A DNA stretch of 64,000 nt from contig NC_064622.1 in NCBI RefSeq assembly GCF_023898315.1, positions 170,086,178 to 170,150,177 on the forward strand, written 5' to 3'. Position 1 is the first letter of the stretch; every line of letters starts with the position of its first letter. Source of the stretch: Schistocerca nitens (Eukaryota > Arthropoda > Insecta > Orthoptera > Acrididae). A program made the translations under genes and the position numbers. Shown here piece after piece: positions 32,604 to 44,644 of the stretch. The notes under the pieces are model-generated. The model was not told the origin of the DNA, did no database searches, and was given only the letters and a program-made list of their open reading frames with translations.

Positions 32604-32859
32604 AGCAGAGGTTGAAAATACCACTTCAGTTGTAAATTACTTTATTTTCACACGACCGGTTTAGGACTGTTATAAGCCCATCCTCAGGTGTCGTAGCTGT
32701 GCTGTTGTCCCCGAACACGGCATGTACCAGGCCTGGTACGCGCGTCGCTCGGGAACCACAGCACAGCTACGACACCTGAGGATGGGCTCATAACAGTCCG
32801 AAACCGGTAGTGTGAAAATAAATTAATTTTCAACAGAAGCGGTATTTTCAATCTCTGCT
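32604..32859. mobile_element. Foldback (MITE-like) element
   Basis: Arms of about 110 bp (32604-32722 and 32750-32859) are nearly exact inverted copies ('cctcaggtgtcgtagctgtg' versus 'cacagctacgacacctgagg') around a short GC-rich centre. It has no coding content and is non-autonomous. Confidence 0.85.
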
Positions 32860-35262
32860 TTCTATATACAGCTGCATGTACATATAAAGTATAAATGTGA
32901 GCATACGGTACAAGTGTACACGTGAACTGACACGATACGGTGTATCAAAGTCTTAGATGTGATTCTGATTATAATTGTGCCCTGAACGCGGTTAGGTGTA
33001 CATTTTTAAATAATGAAACGATATATGTAAATATAAATAGCGATCAAGACAGACAGTTATATTACGCATGTGTGTAGGTTTATACAATGTGCAGCAAACA
33101 TATTCACCTGAGTATCCCTTCCAGTTCCTACAGCTTTTCATCGATGACTAACATGTTTGTCATAGTCGAATCCACCTTTCTCATTTTATTGCTAAACTGT
33201 AGGCTGGCAAATTGAACTGTACAATCATTGCATTGATCATCTTCCATTACCTGAGCGCACAAAACAAGGAAACAGAACTCTCATTTCTTGCGGATATTCT
33301 CAGTTTTTGCTGTTTCGTTCCTTTCTTCAGCTGCACTCTCCTTCTTCATTCCTGTGAGTGCACATAGTCATCTTAGTCTGTAGCACTGTTTACTCTCTGC
33401 GTCAATAGTGGGAAGGTGGCTTTCATTGGTATTTTGCCTTTCAGTGAGTCAGAAATTTTGCGAACGTGGTCGCTTAGTTGACACAACACAAAATTTCTAT
33501 TTTAAAAGAGATATAATTCGTGATCACTGCAACCAGGCAATACAAACTCTTGTCGGCTACATTTTCTTGAGATATTGGGGTCTATGCCTTATCAACAGTT
33601 TCGTTATGCAGTCGCCGGTACTTTAGGCAACGTTGTTAATGATATGCTGTCTCATTTCTGTGATCTTAGGCGCAGTGCAATAGCGATACAAAATTAACAT
33701 TAAGCTTACGAATAACCTCATCATGACACATTTTCCATCAAGTAGTTGCTATCTTCAAATGTGACATTCCAGCAAGCGGGGATGAAGACATTTGTAACAG
33801 GATAAGCATTTACTATAAACCTATAAGTGAGCGAAGAGAAACGTGAATATGTTATACAGTGAAGCACATATATCATAGTTACCCTTGACTGCCCACAAGT
33901 GAAATACGTGGTTAACTATTGTAAAAGCCTTACACCTACCTCTGGAACCAGGCTGGGCCGTTAATAAAGATCTCACCCCATAAAAAAATGTGGTCATAAA
34001 ACTATTTTGCTATTCGAGTTCATGGCAAGGTACTAGCACCGCTTCACTAGTTTAATTTCAGATTTTATCAGTTGAGAATTCCGCTCAATGGAGATTAAAG
34101 TTTCTTACAAAAAGTAGTGCTGTCGGGAATACATGGCAGTCTTCCATTTCGTGAACGTATTTGAGAGAAGTCATCGCAGAGTGTCCGTAATTTTGTTTAC
34201 TTTCTAAATTTATATACAGCAAGAATCGAAAGAGTGAGAGTTGTTCTGATTTCTTTTAAAAATTTGTTTCTATATTTAATAGTTTATTAGCATTGAACGA
34301 GAAATTATAGCTATCATCTAACAATAATTGTGTTTAATCCAGTAATTTTCCTGACAGCTGCTTTCTTAATTCTTCGTTTGATAGTTCTGCGTTGTACTTT
34401 AACACTATTTTGAGAAAAGCCCTACCATTCTTTGGAATTAGTTTTCATCTTCTAGTTAAGCTGTTGTTGAAAATGTCTAGGTTTAGGATTTTTTGTTGTA
34501 TGCTGAGTTATAATACTGCAGGATGGCTTCTACAGCTCAATTTACATAGTCTAGTGTTAGTAGCTTAATAAATTGTCAACACAATTGTATGTCTGAGGCA
34601 GCGCTGCAGAGTGTGTCGAATGTGCGTGTGGAATGTGGACGCGAAGCTAGGAGTCTTAACGAGACATTAAAATAGATGTAATCGGTCTGCAGTTAGTTAA
34701 TAGGATAGAGACGAAATGATATCACGAGAGATTTACGCAGAGAGTATTTCACACTGATTATATCATATAACCGGAAGTGGACTATAATGTATTAAAGGTT
34801 GAATTGCGGTTTCGACCGTGTGAGAGAATAATCTCGAAACCATTTGAATGATATCTGCTGATAAGTTCAAAACTGGTGTTGAACTTAACTTGAACTGTTA
34901 TCATTCAGAAGTTTTCCAGTCATTAAGAGTTCATACTCGCAAAAACGACTCTTAGCATGGTCGTGTTGGCTAGGTGACGCAGTCATAACTGAGAAACGAA
35001 TACGATCAAGGGTTCTGAACTCTACTATCAGTTTAACAGTAGGAATGGCAAAAATAATTACGTAGTGATAACAATGTACTACCATCGAGGCTATAATGTG
35101 TCAGACATCCGAGAAAAGATATCTAATAGTACAGGCAAGCTGTGATAATTCCAAGAGACGGCCCTCACGTCTGATTATGTCTGCATGACGCAGTTCCCTA
35201 GAAATCCTTCCACCAGTAACAGTAAAGATAAAATAATACTCAAAACCACTCACCTATAACGT
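32860..35262. other. No gene seen
   Basis: A 2.4-kb AT-rich stretch, the longest part of the window in which I recognise neither repeat nor gene. All frames are short. Confidence 0.45.
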
Positions 35263-35400
35263 ACAGGATGTTTAAAAAAAGTCACATATTTGCACAAGAG
35301 GTAGCATTGGCTAAAAGTAGAAGAAAGGTTCTTATATGGTAATTATACGGCCGGAAACCAGTACCTATTGAGACATGGGCCGTTTTATTTGTGACGAGTA
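35263..35400. mobile_element. Possible solo transposon end
   Basis: 'cgtacaggatgtttaaaaaa' followed by a Tc1/mariner-like end sequence resembles the outer terminus of DUF4817-type elements. No partner end or coding part is seen. Confidence 0.35.
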
Positions 35401-35409
35401 ATGTACATT

Positions 35410-36006
35410 TTATTTACAGACTAGCTGTTATTTCCGTGGTTCGCAACCGAAGTTAAAGAAGAGCCACTGCATACCGTCGCTTTGCAGGTTTCTGTACCTC
35501 AGTTAGTAAAGATGCAACTCTTATTAGATCACTTTGTCAATAAATTCGTTTTTCCTAGTCAAGAAGATAAATATACAGGAAACCCATCAAAGGAAGCAAT
35601 GAAAATTTTGTTAAGTTTTTAATACACAAAGCGAAATCAGTATATCCTTGTATACTAGACCAGTAAATTCAGTGGTAGTTTGTAGTCGTAATGATAAGAT
35701 TTCGGCGCTACATTCTGTCACTGACGAAACATTTGAAAATAATTCTGTCACTGACGAAAGAAACACCACTACTGTCATTTTTTTGTGATAATTCGATTTT
35801 GATGAAGTAAAGCCTATACGTTCCCCCTAGCTACGCTAAACTTACCTGCGGAAATCCCATGAAAATTCGTCTAGTACTTTTGGAGAGTAGCGTGTTCAAA
35901 CAGACAAATAAACAAACATGCCGGTTTTCGATAAAATTTTAAATTAGTTTAGAATGTTCAATCATACAGGTACCACGATTTTACAGTTTTATTATTAGTA
36001 TAGATG
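35410..36006 (+). mobile_element. Interspersed repeat ending in TTATTATTAGTATAGAT
   Basis: It starts 'actagctgttatttccgtgg' and ends 'ttttattattagtatagat', with an internal 'ttacctgcggaaatcccatg' block. This layout is that of a common insect interspersed repeat. I cannot assign its class. Confidence 0.45.
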
Positions 36007-36390
36007 TTGATGAGGCAGGATTCACATGTGAAGGCATAGTGAATTACCACAATACGCACGTGTGAGCAGACACAAATCCTCAGGCGATTATGACGTCAGG
36101 CGTCAGTATCGTTATAGAAAGAATTTCTGAGCAGGAATTGTCGGTGACAGACTCATGCATACATTTTACCTAACAGACTAACAGGTATTGTGTATCACCG
36201 ATTTTTGTGTGATGAATTACCGTCGCTGTAGGAGAACATTAACTCCGATAGTTTCACACGAAAAGTAAACTAAAAAGTGGAGTAACTTTTCCCATTCTGA
36301 AAGAGTATTATCCGCTCGGAAACGGGCGGTTCGGCAATTCGTGGCACAAGTTCACGAACCTCTTGTCGAACCCTGTTCATTAGTCAAAGT
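36007..36390. other. No gene seen
   Basis: No recognised element. Confidence 0.4.
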
Positions 36391-36469
36391 ATTTTGACAT
36401 TAGGCTCTCAATATGTATGTCCTCTACTGTCGTTTCTTGTTAACAATATCAGCTTATTCCCAAGAATTA

Positions 36470-36862
36470 GCAGCTTTCTCTTAGTTAATACTAGACGGAC
36501 AGCCAATCTACGTTTGGATCGCGCTTCCTTCACTCTTGTGCAGAAAGGTCTACAGTACACTGCTGCACCCACTTTCAGTAAGCTACCGCAGCAATTAAAA
36601 ATCTTAGCACACGCTTTCAGATCTGAACTGATTTTCCTCGTTTGTCACTCCTTCTATTCTGTCGAAGAATTCCTTGAAAAATTAAGCTGACTCCTGTGTT
36701 ATATTGTTGACTGCTTTTACATAAACATATGACTTGTCGCTTTATTGAATTTATAAAAAAATTTCTATTGTAATTTCATGTACTGACATGTTCCATGACC
36801 TCGGAGACTTGCTCCGTAGTTTCGTCCTACGGAAATAGACGTGTAACATAAAAAATAATAAT
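36470..36862 (+). pseudogene. LINE 3' end fragment
   Basis: The frame near 36517-36690 ends FSKLPQQLKILAHAF ... CHSFYSVEEFLEKLS, the C-terminus of an insect LINE RT protein (F..LP..LK....F...L..FL..HSFYSVEEF). It is followed by a 3' UTR with 'catgttccatgacctcgg' and 'gacttgctccg' and an A-rich tail (aataataataaa). 5'-truncated. Confidence 0.7.
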
Positions 36863-37290
36863 AAAGACAGCGACCTTTGTTTATGCACGACTGGCAGCAC
36901 CCCGTCCTGTAGAGAAGGAACGACATACCACGCCGCAACATTTAATGAGATTCTCGAAGATGTCCAGCAGCATGGCGTCCCCTCTCACTGGAACTGAATC
37001 CGTAGGATTTCGGGCTATGCGGTTATTTTAAGGCATTGGTGTATGCTCCAACCCTTCGATGATGTGCAGACGTTAGAGGAGCACGTGACCAATCCATCTG
37101 ACGTAATACGAATGAAGACAGGTGTAATTGTAAGAGTGCTTGATTCACTGCGAAGAAGGACTGAAGGATGTGTCAGCATGAGTGGTAATGACATTTTGCA
37201 CTGCCTATAGTGTCTACTTCTATTATAATGACAATGAGAGGCCAGGCTGGTCCATATCCAACAAGGACATATGGTTATGACAACTTTTCG
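36863..37290. other. No gene seen
   Basis: No convincing element. A minus-strand frame at 37015-37329 has no recognisable domain. Confidence 0.35.
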
Positions 37291-37303
37291 TCTAGTTTTG
37301 ACC

Positions 37304-37507
37304 GCCACGCGGGGTAGCCGTGCGATCATAGGTGCCTTGCCACGGCTCGCACGACTTCGCCCGTCGGAGGTTCGAGTATCCCCTTGGGCATGGGTGTGTG
37401 GTGTCGTTAGCGTAAGTTAGTTTAAGTTACATTAAGTATTGTGTAAGCCTAGGGACTGATGACCTTAGCAGTTTGGTCCCATAGAAACGTACCACAAATA
37501 TCCAATT
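37304..37507 (+). mobile_element. tRNA-like SINE, type B, diverged
   Basis: Head with box-B-like 'ggaggttcgagtatcccctt', a body with 'aagcctagggactgatgacc', and an altered tail. A 10-bp duplication, tctagttttg, flanks it at 37291-37300 and 37508-37517. Confidence 0.8.
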
Positions 37508-37689
37508 TCTAGTTTTGGCCATTAGTACCTACTGTAGGAGTATATGTCAATTTTTTTTTTTAAATACACACCAATCATTCCTCCTATAGTACTTCTCCCG
37601 ATGAAGCGTAAAAAGGAATTGCGGTACAATGAAAATAAAACAAAACTGCGTTTTCTAGGGTTTTGCAGACGGGCGTAGACTTTCAGCGT

Positions 37690-38060
37690 AAGTGAGTATT
37701 CTCTAGCAGGCTACAGTAGTGACTGCTGGACGGCGAGGAGCCGGTCGTCAACGAGACGAGACTGAGTGCCTCGGGAACAGAACGGCGACCACCTGTAGGT
37801 CGGGAGCGCGCGTTTGTTTATCCCTGGAAATTCCTTGGTTCCCGTCTGGTGCGCCGCGGAACAAAGCGTGGTGCGCACCGCGCCGCACACAAATCATACA
37901 GATCGGGTGGCGGGCGGAGAGTAATTTATCGCGGCGCGCCGTTCAATCTCCGGCATAATGTGATTCCCAGCCGGAAGCTCGGACACGGGGGTGAACTTCC
38001 CAATCAGCGCCGGGCGCCGACGAGCCGCGCCGGAGACAGGCCGCGCCGGCGGATGCGTGC
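37690..38060. promoter_or_regulatory. GC-rich island next to a tandem array
   Basis: CpG-rich single-copy-looking DNA containing 'gagtaatttatcgcggcg' and 'ggcataatgtgattccc' cores. It directly precedes the first unit of the tandem array at 38061. Overlapping frames on both strands reflect composition. Confidence 0.3.
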
Positions 38061-38360
38061 CACAAAAATTGTCCTCGTTCGCTGAAGGACGTATCCGAAA
38101 AAAATAAATATAATATGAAAATGAGAGAACCATAGAGAGGGACGCACTGTGCAGGTGAGCGTCGTCTTGTTCAGAACTATTTCAACGAAAACTACAGAGG
38201 TGTAAAATAGACAGTTCCTCAGGGATCGATTTTTGGTCCAATATTTCTTTTACGATGTGTTGAGCTCGAACAAATCAACACTAAAACACACTTATAGTTG
38301 GCAGTGCACATTTGGCATCCAAAACAGACTGGATGCCACAGGCTGTCACAATAATTGTCC

Positions 38361-38507
38361 GGGTTCGATTCCCGGCGGGGTCAGGGATTTTCTTTGCCTC
38401 GCGATGACTGGGTTTTGTGTGATGTCCTTAGGTTAGTTAGGTTTAAGTAGTTCTAAGTTCTAGGGGACTGATGACCACAGATGTTAAGTCCCATAGTGCT
38501 CAGAGCC
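38361..38507 (+). mobile_element. tRNA-derived SINE, type C head, 5'-truncated
   Basis: Begins within the head at gggttcgattcccggcgggg and carries the type A body. The 11-bp duplication aataattgtcc, taken from the tandem unit, flanks it at 38350-38360 and 38508-38518. Confidence 0.9.
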
Positions 38508-38793
38508 AATAATTGTCCTTGCTCATTGAAATACATGCCCGAATAAACTAAAAGTAATAAAAAATAAGAAAGGCAGAATGAAGGAAACACTGTATGCGCG
38601 TCGTCGTGTTCAGAACTATCTTACAGACACCCTAAAAGCTTTCTGATGAGGGGGTGTAAAATAGAAAGCTCCTCAGAGACTTATTCTTGGTCTACTGTTT
38701 TTCATGAAGTGCAGGGATCGAACGAAATGATATTAAAATACATTTACAGTTTGGAGCACACAATTCTTATCCAAAACGAACTGAATGTCACAA

Positions 38794-38980
38794 AAAAATG
38801 GTTCAAATGGCTCCAAGCACTATGGGACTTAACATCTGAGGTCATCAGTCCCATAGACTTAGAACTACTTAAACCTAACTAACCTAAGAACGTCACACAC
38901 ATCCATGCCCGAAGCAGGATTCGAACCTGCGACCGTAGCAGCAGCGCGGTTCCAGACTGAAGCGCCTAGAACCGCTCGGC
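38794..38980 (-). mobile_element. tRNA-derived SINE, type A
   Basis: Minus-strand full-length copy inserted in the tandem array. The 13-bp duplication ctgaatg[t/c]cacaa flanks it at 38781-38793 and 38981-38993. Confidence 0.92.
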
Positions 38981-40140
38981 CTGAATGCCACAATAATTGT
39001 CCTCGCTCATTGAAAGACATGCCCGAATAAAGTAAAAGTATCAAAAAATGGGAACACAGAATGCGCATTTTCGTGTTCAGAACTATCTTAAATATACACT
39101 AAAAGCTTTCTGATTAGGCAGGTGTGAAGCAGAAGGTTCCTCAGGGACTGATTCCTAGTCCAGTGTTTTTCATGATGTGCAGGAGTTGAACAAAATGGTA
39201 TTAAAACACACTTACAAATTGCAGCGTACATTTCTTATCCAGAACAGACTAAATGTCATAGACTGCCACAAAAATTGTTTTCACTTGCTGAAGGAGATAT
39301 TCAAAAATAAGTAAAAGTATGACAGTTGAAGACCCAGAAAGAGAGAAACTCAAGAGTCCACGTCCGTCGCATTCAGATCTATTTACACGTACTTCCTAAA
39401 AATTTTGCGACTACGAGGTATAAAATAAAGAGTTCCTCAGACGTTGCTCCTTGGCCTCCTATTTTTCATGATGTGTAGGGGCCGAACAAAATATGATTAA
39501 AAAGCATGTGATAGTGTGTAGCGCACATTTGTTATCCAAAACAGGTTGAATGCTACAGAGGGCTACAAAAATTGTCCTCGCTCACGGAAAAACGTATCTA
39601 AGAAAAACTAAATTATAAAAATGGGAAAGCCAAAAGAAGGGAACATTGCGTGCACGTTGTTGTCTTCAGAACAGTCTTCACATGCACCCTAAAACCTTTC
39701 CGACGATGGTGTAAAATATAGAGATCCTCAAAAATTGAGTCTTAGTCCACTGTTTGTCATGATGTGCAGAGGACGAACAAAATAAAACTAAAACATATTT
39801 ATAGTTTGTAGTGTACTTTTGGTTTCCAAAATCTATTGAATGCCACAGTCTGCCACAACAATTGTCCACGTTCGCTGAAGGTCACGTCCGGAAAACGTAA
39901 AAACTATGACAACTGGAAAGGCAGAAAGACGGAAACTGTGTCTGAGTGTACGACACCGTGGTCACAACTATTTCTACGTACACGATAAGAGCTTTACGAC
40001 TAAGAGGTACAAAACAGAGGGTTGCTCATGGATTGATTCTTGGTCTACTGTCTGTGTGATATACAGGGGTTGAACACGATACGTTTAAAACATACATGAT
40101 TGTGTGTAGCGTATATTTGGTTTCCAAAACAAACGGAACT

Positions 40141-40577
40141 TTTCTGTGGACTTATATGGTGAATGATGTCAATGGGGTGTCATTCAAAGATGGGATGTCA
40201 CGCAAAGACGGCGTTCCTTTACGCTTTGTGTAGTAAACAATGTTTTGCCCATGTAAAGTGCGCTTGGTAAGCTGTGAAGTGTTCACACTTTTGACGTTAT
40301 TTATTTCCCAAAATCTCGTGAATTCACTTTGTTATTTTTCTGTTCTTCTGACAATATCAGAACAGTATCCTATTTGAGTTTCTGTGTGGAATGCTGCTAC
40401 GGCAGTTGTGTTAAAAGCACTACACGGTTTCTTCTGAAGTCTTATGCGAAGTTCATTTGTTGTACGTGCTCCTTAGTCTTTTCCAATTGGTTAATCTGAT
40501 TACCATCTACTCTAGCTCTCAACTTACAACAATGGAATTAGGCACCTTACCGGAGCAGGAAACATATATTTTCTATT
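40141..40577. other. No gene seen
   Basis: No recognised element. Confidence 0.4.
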
Positions 40578-40590
40578 ATTTCTTTAGTCG

Positions 40591-40783
40591 CCAGCCGCGG
40601 TGGTCTCGCGGTTCTAGGCGCGCAGTCCGGAACCGTGCGACTGCTACGGTCGCAGGTTCGAATCCTGCCTCGGGCATGGACGTGTGTGATCTCCTTAGGT
40701 TAGTTAGGTTTAAGTAGTTCTAAGTTCTAGGGGACTGATGACCACAGCAGTTGAGTCCCATAGTGCTCAGAGCCATTTGAACC
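40591..40783 (+). mobile_element. tRNA-derived SINE, type A
   Basis: Near-consensus copy. The 13-bp duplication atttctttagtcg flanks it at 40578-40590 and 40784-40796. Confidence 0.94.
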
Positions 40784-41059
40784 ATTTCTTTAGTCGTTAC
40801 GAGTTTTGATACTTTATGTGTCATCTTTAACTGTTGGCTACATGTTGTCTCAGATAAAAATAGCCACTGCCTTGTGTTGATAGCTCCAGAGCGTTTTCAT
40901 CTACTGCTTTTGGCAACAACGGCCTGTTCTCCTTGTTGGCTTATTTCATTCAGTTTCATTTGCGAAATAAATCATCTGTAATAAAACATAAGCATTACTC
41001 ACAAGTTATTTTCTTTCCTTATGGATCGACAGAAGTGACACTTTATAGCTTTTTCATAC

Positions 41060-41640
41060 GCCGGCCGTCAATTAAGTTCCGAGAGTGATTTTATTTCTGG
41101 CGTATAGGACACGCCAACGCAGTACACACCGTGGCAGCTTCAACTAACAACAGTAGACAACACATGCACTTTCGATCAGTGAGTTGTGAGCATGCAGTTA
41201 CAAGAAGTGGACGTGCGATCGTAGTGTGTCATTTTGTTGTCTCACCAATCGCAATGGAGCAACGAATTGGATAGTTCTAAATAAAGTATTCAAGACATTC
41301 TCTAGAACGTTTTGAAGAAGAGAAGAGTGTTTGCAAAATTTGTCGCGTCTACCTTCACTCCCGAACAAAGACAGCAATGAGTGGACGCCTGCCAAAACTT
41401 GAATGAAATGAAAAACGCTGACATACTTTTCTGGAAAAAGCCATCACGGTGATGAGACTTGGTGTTATTAATACGAACCTTCCACAAAACACTACAGTGC
41501 AGAAGTTCAAATGTAGCGTTAACGCTTTGTCGAATGACCGACATTCAAGCCATTGTGGCGCGCGAGTTCAACATCTCAGACAACGACTTTTCGGCATTTC
41601 GCATGGTTTTATAAACTTTCTGTGCGTTGTACTCTAATGG
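41060..41640 (+). pseudogene. Mariner-like transposase relic
   Basis: Plus-strand fragments: CKICRVYLHSRTKTAMS near 41335-41380, then the first catalytic block reading HGDETWCY (41445-41468) followed by a TAA stop and YEPSTKHYSAEVQM. GDETW is the mariner signature with its first aspartate. The second and third catalytic blocks are missing. 'gtcaattaagttccgagagt' at about 41067 may be the left terminus. Short and frameshifted. Confidence 0.65.
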
Positions 41641-41712
41641 GTGGAGACTATGTAGAATACATGAAGCATTAAAACCATCATATTAAATTTTCTTCATTTT
41701 TTAAATACAAGA

Positions 41713-41914
41713 CGGCCGGTGTGGCCATGCGATTCTTGGCGCTTCGATCTGGAGCCGCGTGACCGCTACGGTCGCAGGTTCGAATCCTGCCTCGGGCATG
41801 GATGTGTGTGATCTCCTTAGGTTAGTTAGGTTTAAGTAGATCTGAGTTCTAGGGGACTGATGACCACAGATGTTAAGTCCCATAGTGTTCAGAGCCATTT
41901 GAACAATTTTTTTT
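41713..41914 (+). mobile_element. tRNA-derived SINE, type A
   Basis: Full-length copy beginning cggccggtgtggccatgcga and ending in a poly(T)-containing tail. A target duplication is not clear because both flanks are A/T-rich. Confidence 0.88.
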
Positions 41915-43665
41915 TTATTACAGCCTCGAAACGTTTTGAATTGATGCCGTACACTCTTACTGCTATAGATATGAAAAAGATGCCAGTAGCGCACGAAATG
42001 AAGCAAAAAGTGGTAAAGTGACGTTTGAATGCATTAGGAAACTTAATTACATGCACGCAAAACACGAAAAGCAATTGCTTGACAAAATGATACGAGAAAA
42101 CGATTCACACTAGGATAAAACACCGAAAAGTAACGCGAGTTTTGCGCTGTAGATAGCAAGGTGTAAAAATATTGTCTTTCACGCTGTCAACACAAGGCAG
42201 TGGCTAATTTTACCAAGACACTGACCGAGCACCCGTAGGAGATAGCGAAAACATTATATTAACAGATATGCATGAAGGCAAAGGTAAAAATACATGAATG
42301 TGTAAATTTTGTTCACTGACAAAGTACGCTTACACTAATGGTTAGAATTATCAGTATCTGTTTAAGAGATAAAAAAGGTGTGGGTGGATTTGTAAATATT
42401 TCAAGAGGGTCTAATACGGAGAATTTTACGTTAAAAGTTCTTACAAACAGCTTATCCTTTTCTTACTTTTTTATTTTTTTTAAATACTGAATGGTGAATA
42501 GGTGTGTACAGTTCCAAGTTCCATGCTATTGGCATGATTCTTTCCAAAATAACGCGCCCATTTCCTTCCTTATCTTTGGCTTGCCTTAACTTATGTTATC
42601 CACCTTAGCCTCGTCATCCAAAAGACTTTAAACCTCGAACTTCCTTTCGTTTTTTTAGTTTTCAATAAGCGTAGGGTTAGAACTACAGTACTGCTAAGCT
42701 TAAAAAGTATCTTCGAACTCAATCTCTTCCATTACATTGCCTGTATAATTCAAAAGTGTCTGTACATTAATTCAACCCTTAATCATAAAAATAACTTCGT
42801 TTTAAATTATTTAACACCCTGTGAATTCATCTTCAGATGCTCTGGCACTCACGGCTTCTAGTATATCCTTTTCTTAAGGTTTCTTACATCAGTCTGAGAA
42901 CGTAATACGGTTCTAGGAACACAGAAAATTGCACATCATAATTCGGTAATAACATTACTCTAGATTAAATACACGAATAAATATTAAATGTCCATAATGT
43001 GATGTTAATATTTTGTACCATCCTTTATTTAAGTGTTTTGATTAAACAATTTGACGTTGTACATCTATGTGTGTTTCTGGAACTGTTTCATGTTGTCACA
43101 GATGTAGACGCTATAGGAGATAAACCGCCACGAGACCAGCTGCAATGACATAAATGCCACAGAACAGAATTTAAAATGAAATTATTCTTTTCACAGGTGG
43201 CAGAATTTATTAAGTCCATGTATTTGAAACTTGTTAGGAGGATGGAAAAATCTTACGCTTGAGGCTACGGTCTCAAAAACAAATGAGTTGATATTAAATT
43301 TCGGAAAATATCTCCGCACACTTCAGTAAGTTTCTTCAGGTCTTATTTTGTTAGTTTATGTTCTTCATGGTTGTCTTCACATTAACTCTTGATTGCAATA
43401 AAGTTCATGGCGGGAGCTTAAGTCACCTGCCGCTTTTGTTTTATAGATATCTCTCATCTCTCTTACTCATAAAGAAAAGGAAGATATGTAGAGGCTGAAG
43501 GCCAGTGAAATACAAAGGCGGGTCTCATCGATCATTCGGGGAATGCTAGATATAGTCTGCTTGTCAGCTCACAACAGGAATATACAGAAAAGGAGAAAGG
43601 ACAGCAGGGAAGATGGAGGTGAGATTGAAGTTCAACATCTCGTTGAGCTCGTAGTTACGGAGGTG
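41915..43665. other. No gene seen
   Basis: AT-rich sequence with no recognised repeat or coding signal. Confidence 0.45.
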
Positions 43666-43674
43666 GCACAGTAG

Positions 43675-43855
43675 ATAAGTAGGGGGAAGGAAGCAGTCAT
43701 GGTCCGTTTAAACAACAATCACGGCACTCTCCTAAGATATTCGAAGGAGACCGCGAAAAACTGAAATTAGGACGGGTGAATCAGTATTTATAGCTCTGAC
43801 GCCTGCTGCTTCCGTTACGATTCCACTGTTCTATCGTTGTGTCCTGGCACATTTA
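43675..43855 (-). mobile_element. Possible very old type E SINE
   Basis: Weak similarity to the type E body ('gaaggaagcagtcatggtcc' and 'ctgaaattaggacgggtga'). The tRNA-like head is barely recognisable. Confidence 0.35.
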
Positions 43856-44035
43856 GAGAAGATTCAAGCGAAACCTTTCAGGCAATTTGAGAAGCTCATT
43901 TTCCGGAATCTCTACATACGTGCGTCATGTCGATCGGTTCTGTAAGACAAAGTATATCAAGTAGTTGTCGCTTACACCGTAAGACTGAGATCTAGATAAA
44001 TGTTTTAGCCCACATCACTGATATTGCGAAGTTCT

Positions 44036-44644
44036 TCAATATTTAATATTCATCTCCGAATACCCTACATTGAAGATACTACGTTTGTCCGTTATAGACT
44101 CCTCCTCCTCTTTCTTCCTCTTCCTATCTAGTATTTGGACTAGTAGCCTGTTACACTCTCTATTCATCTTCTTGCTGGTCTTCCTACATCTCTTCATCCT
44201 CTCGGTTGCTACCTGAGGTGTTTCTTTTCGGGGATTCCGGCCGGTCTTCGTTCGTATTTTATGGTCTTCCCAATGTATTCTGTAGTTCTGTACTACGTTC
44301 GTTATCTCTACTGAGTGTCTGAAGTTCGTTCTGTACATGAGGTACTTTTAGCCAGGGTGTTCTGCAGTCACGCCTGGTGTGCCGCTGAGGAAGAGGTGGT
44401 CAGGAGGTGATGTTTATTAGTCCTTTGACTTTTGCGAAATTTGTGATTTTGTGTTGCATTCGTTTTCTTGAATGTAGCTGAAGTTGTACCTTAGGTATTT
44501 TGGTGTTGTTACTTGCTCGAGAGTTGCGGTGTTTATTGAAATCTTGTCGCTCTTGTACTCTTTCCCGATAAGGGCCATAGCTCTGGTTTCATTAAAGGAT
44601 CCCTCCATGTCGTACAGTTTTGGTGTAGCGTGCAGCTGACACAC
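44036..44644 (-). pseudogene. LINE reverse transcriptase C-terminal relic
   Basis: Two adjacent minus-strand frames. The first (44417-44644) reads ATLEQVTTPKYLRYNFSYIQ, like the FKYLG block after the RT palm. The second (44036-44338) reads QNYRIHWEDHKIRTKTGR ... ERMKRCRKTSKKMNREC, like the W..H..RM...R.PK and GRP..RW blocks near the C-terminus. The palm itself is absent. A different LINE lineage from the copies at 9.7 and 53 kb. Confidence 0.55.

Larger units (their letters stand above)
38061..40140 (+). repeat. Tandem array of about six ~290-bp units with RT-like block
   Basis: Diverged units begin near 38061, 38347, 38989, 39267, 39564 and 39854, each marked by a cacaa-n-aattgtcc start, a 'ttcagaactat'-like block, and a 'gttcctcagggat'-like block. 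After two inserted SINEs and their duplications are removed, spacing is about 278-297 bp. In the first unit the last block reads VPQGSIFGPIFLL (near 38214) and in the third VPQGLIPSPVFF (near 39134); both resemble the LINE RT motif VPQGSxLGPLLF. All units carry stops, so none encodes a protein. Confidence 0.8.

Noticed and set aside
38061-40140. CRISPR-like or minisatellite array
   Set aside because: Units are about 290 bp, diverged and contiguous without spacers, in an insect genome; it is a tandem repeat, not a CRISPR.
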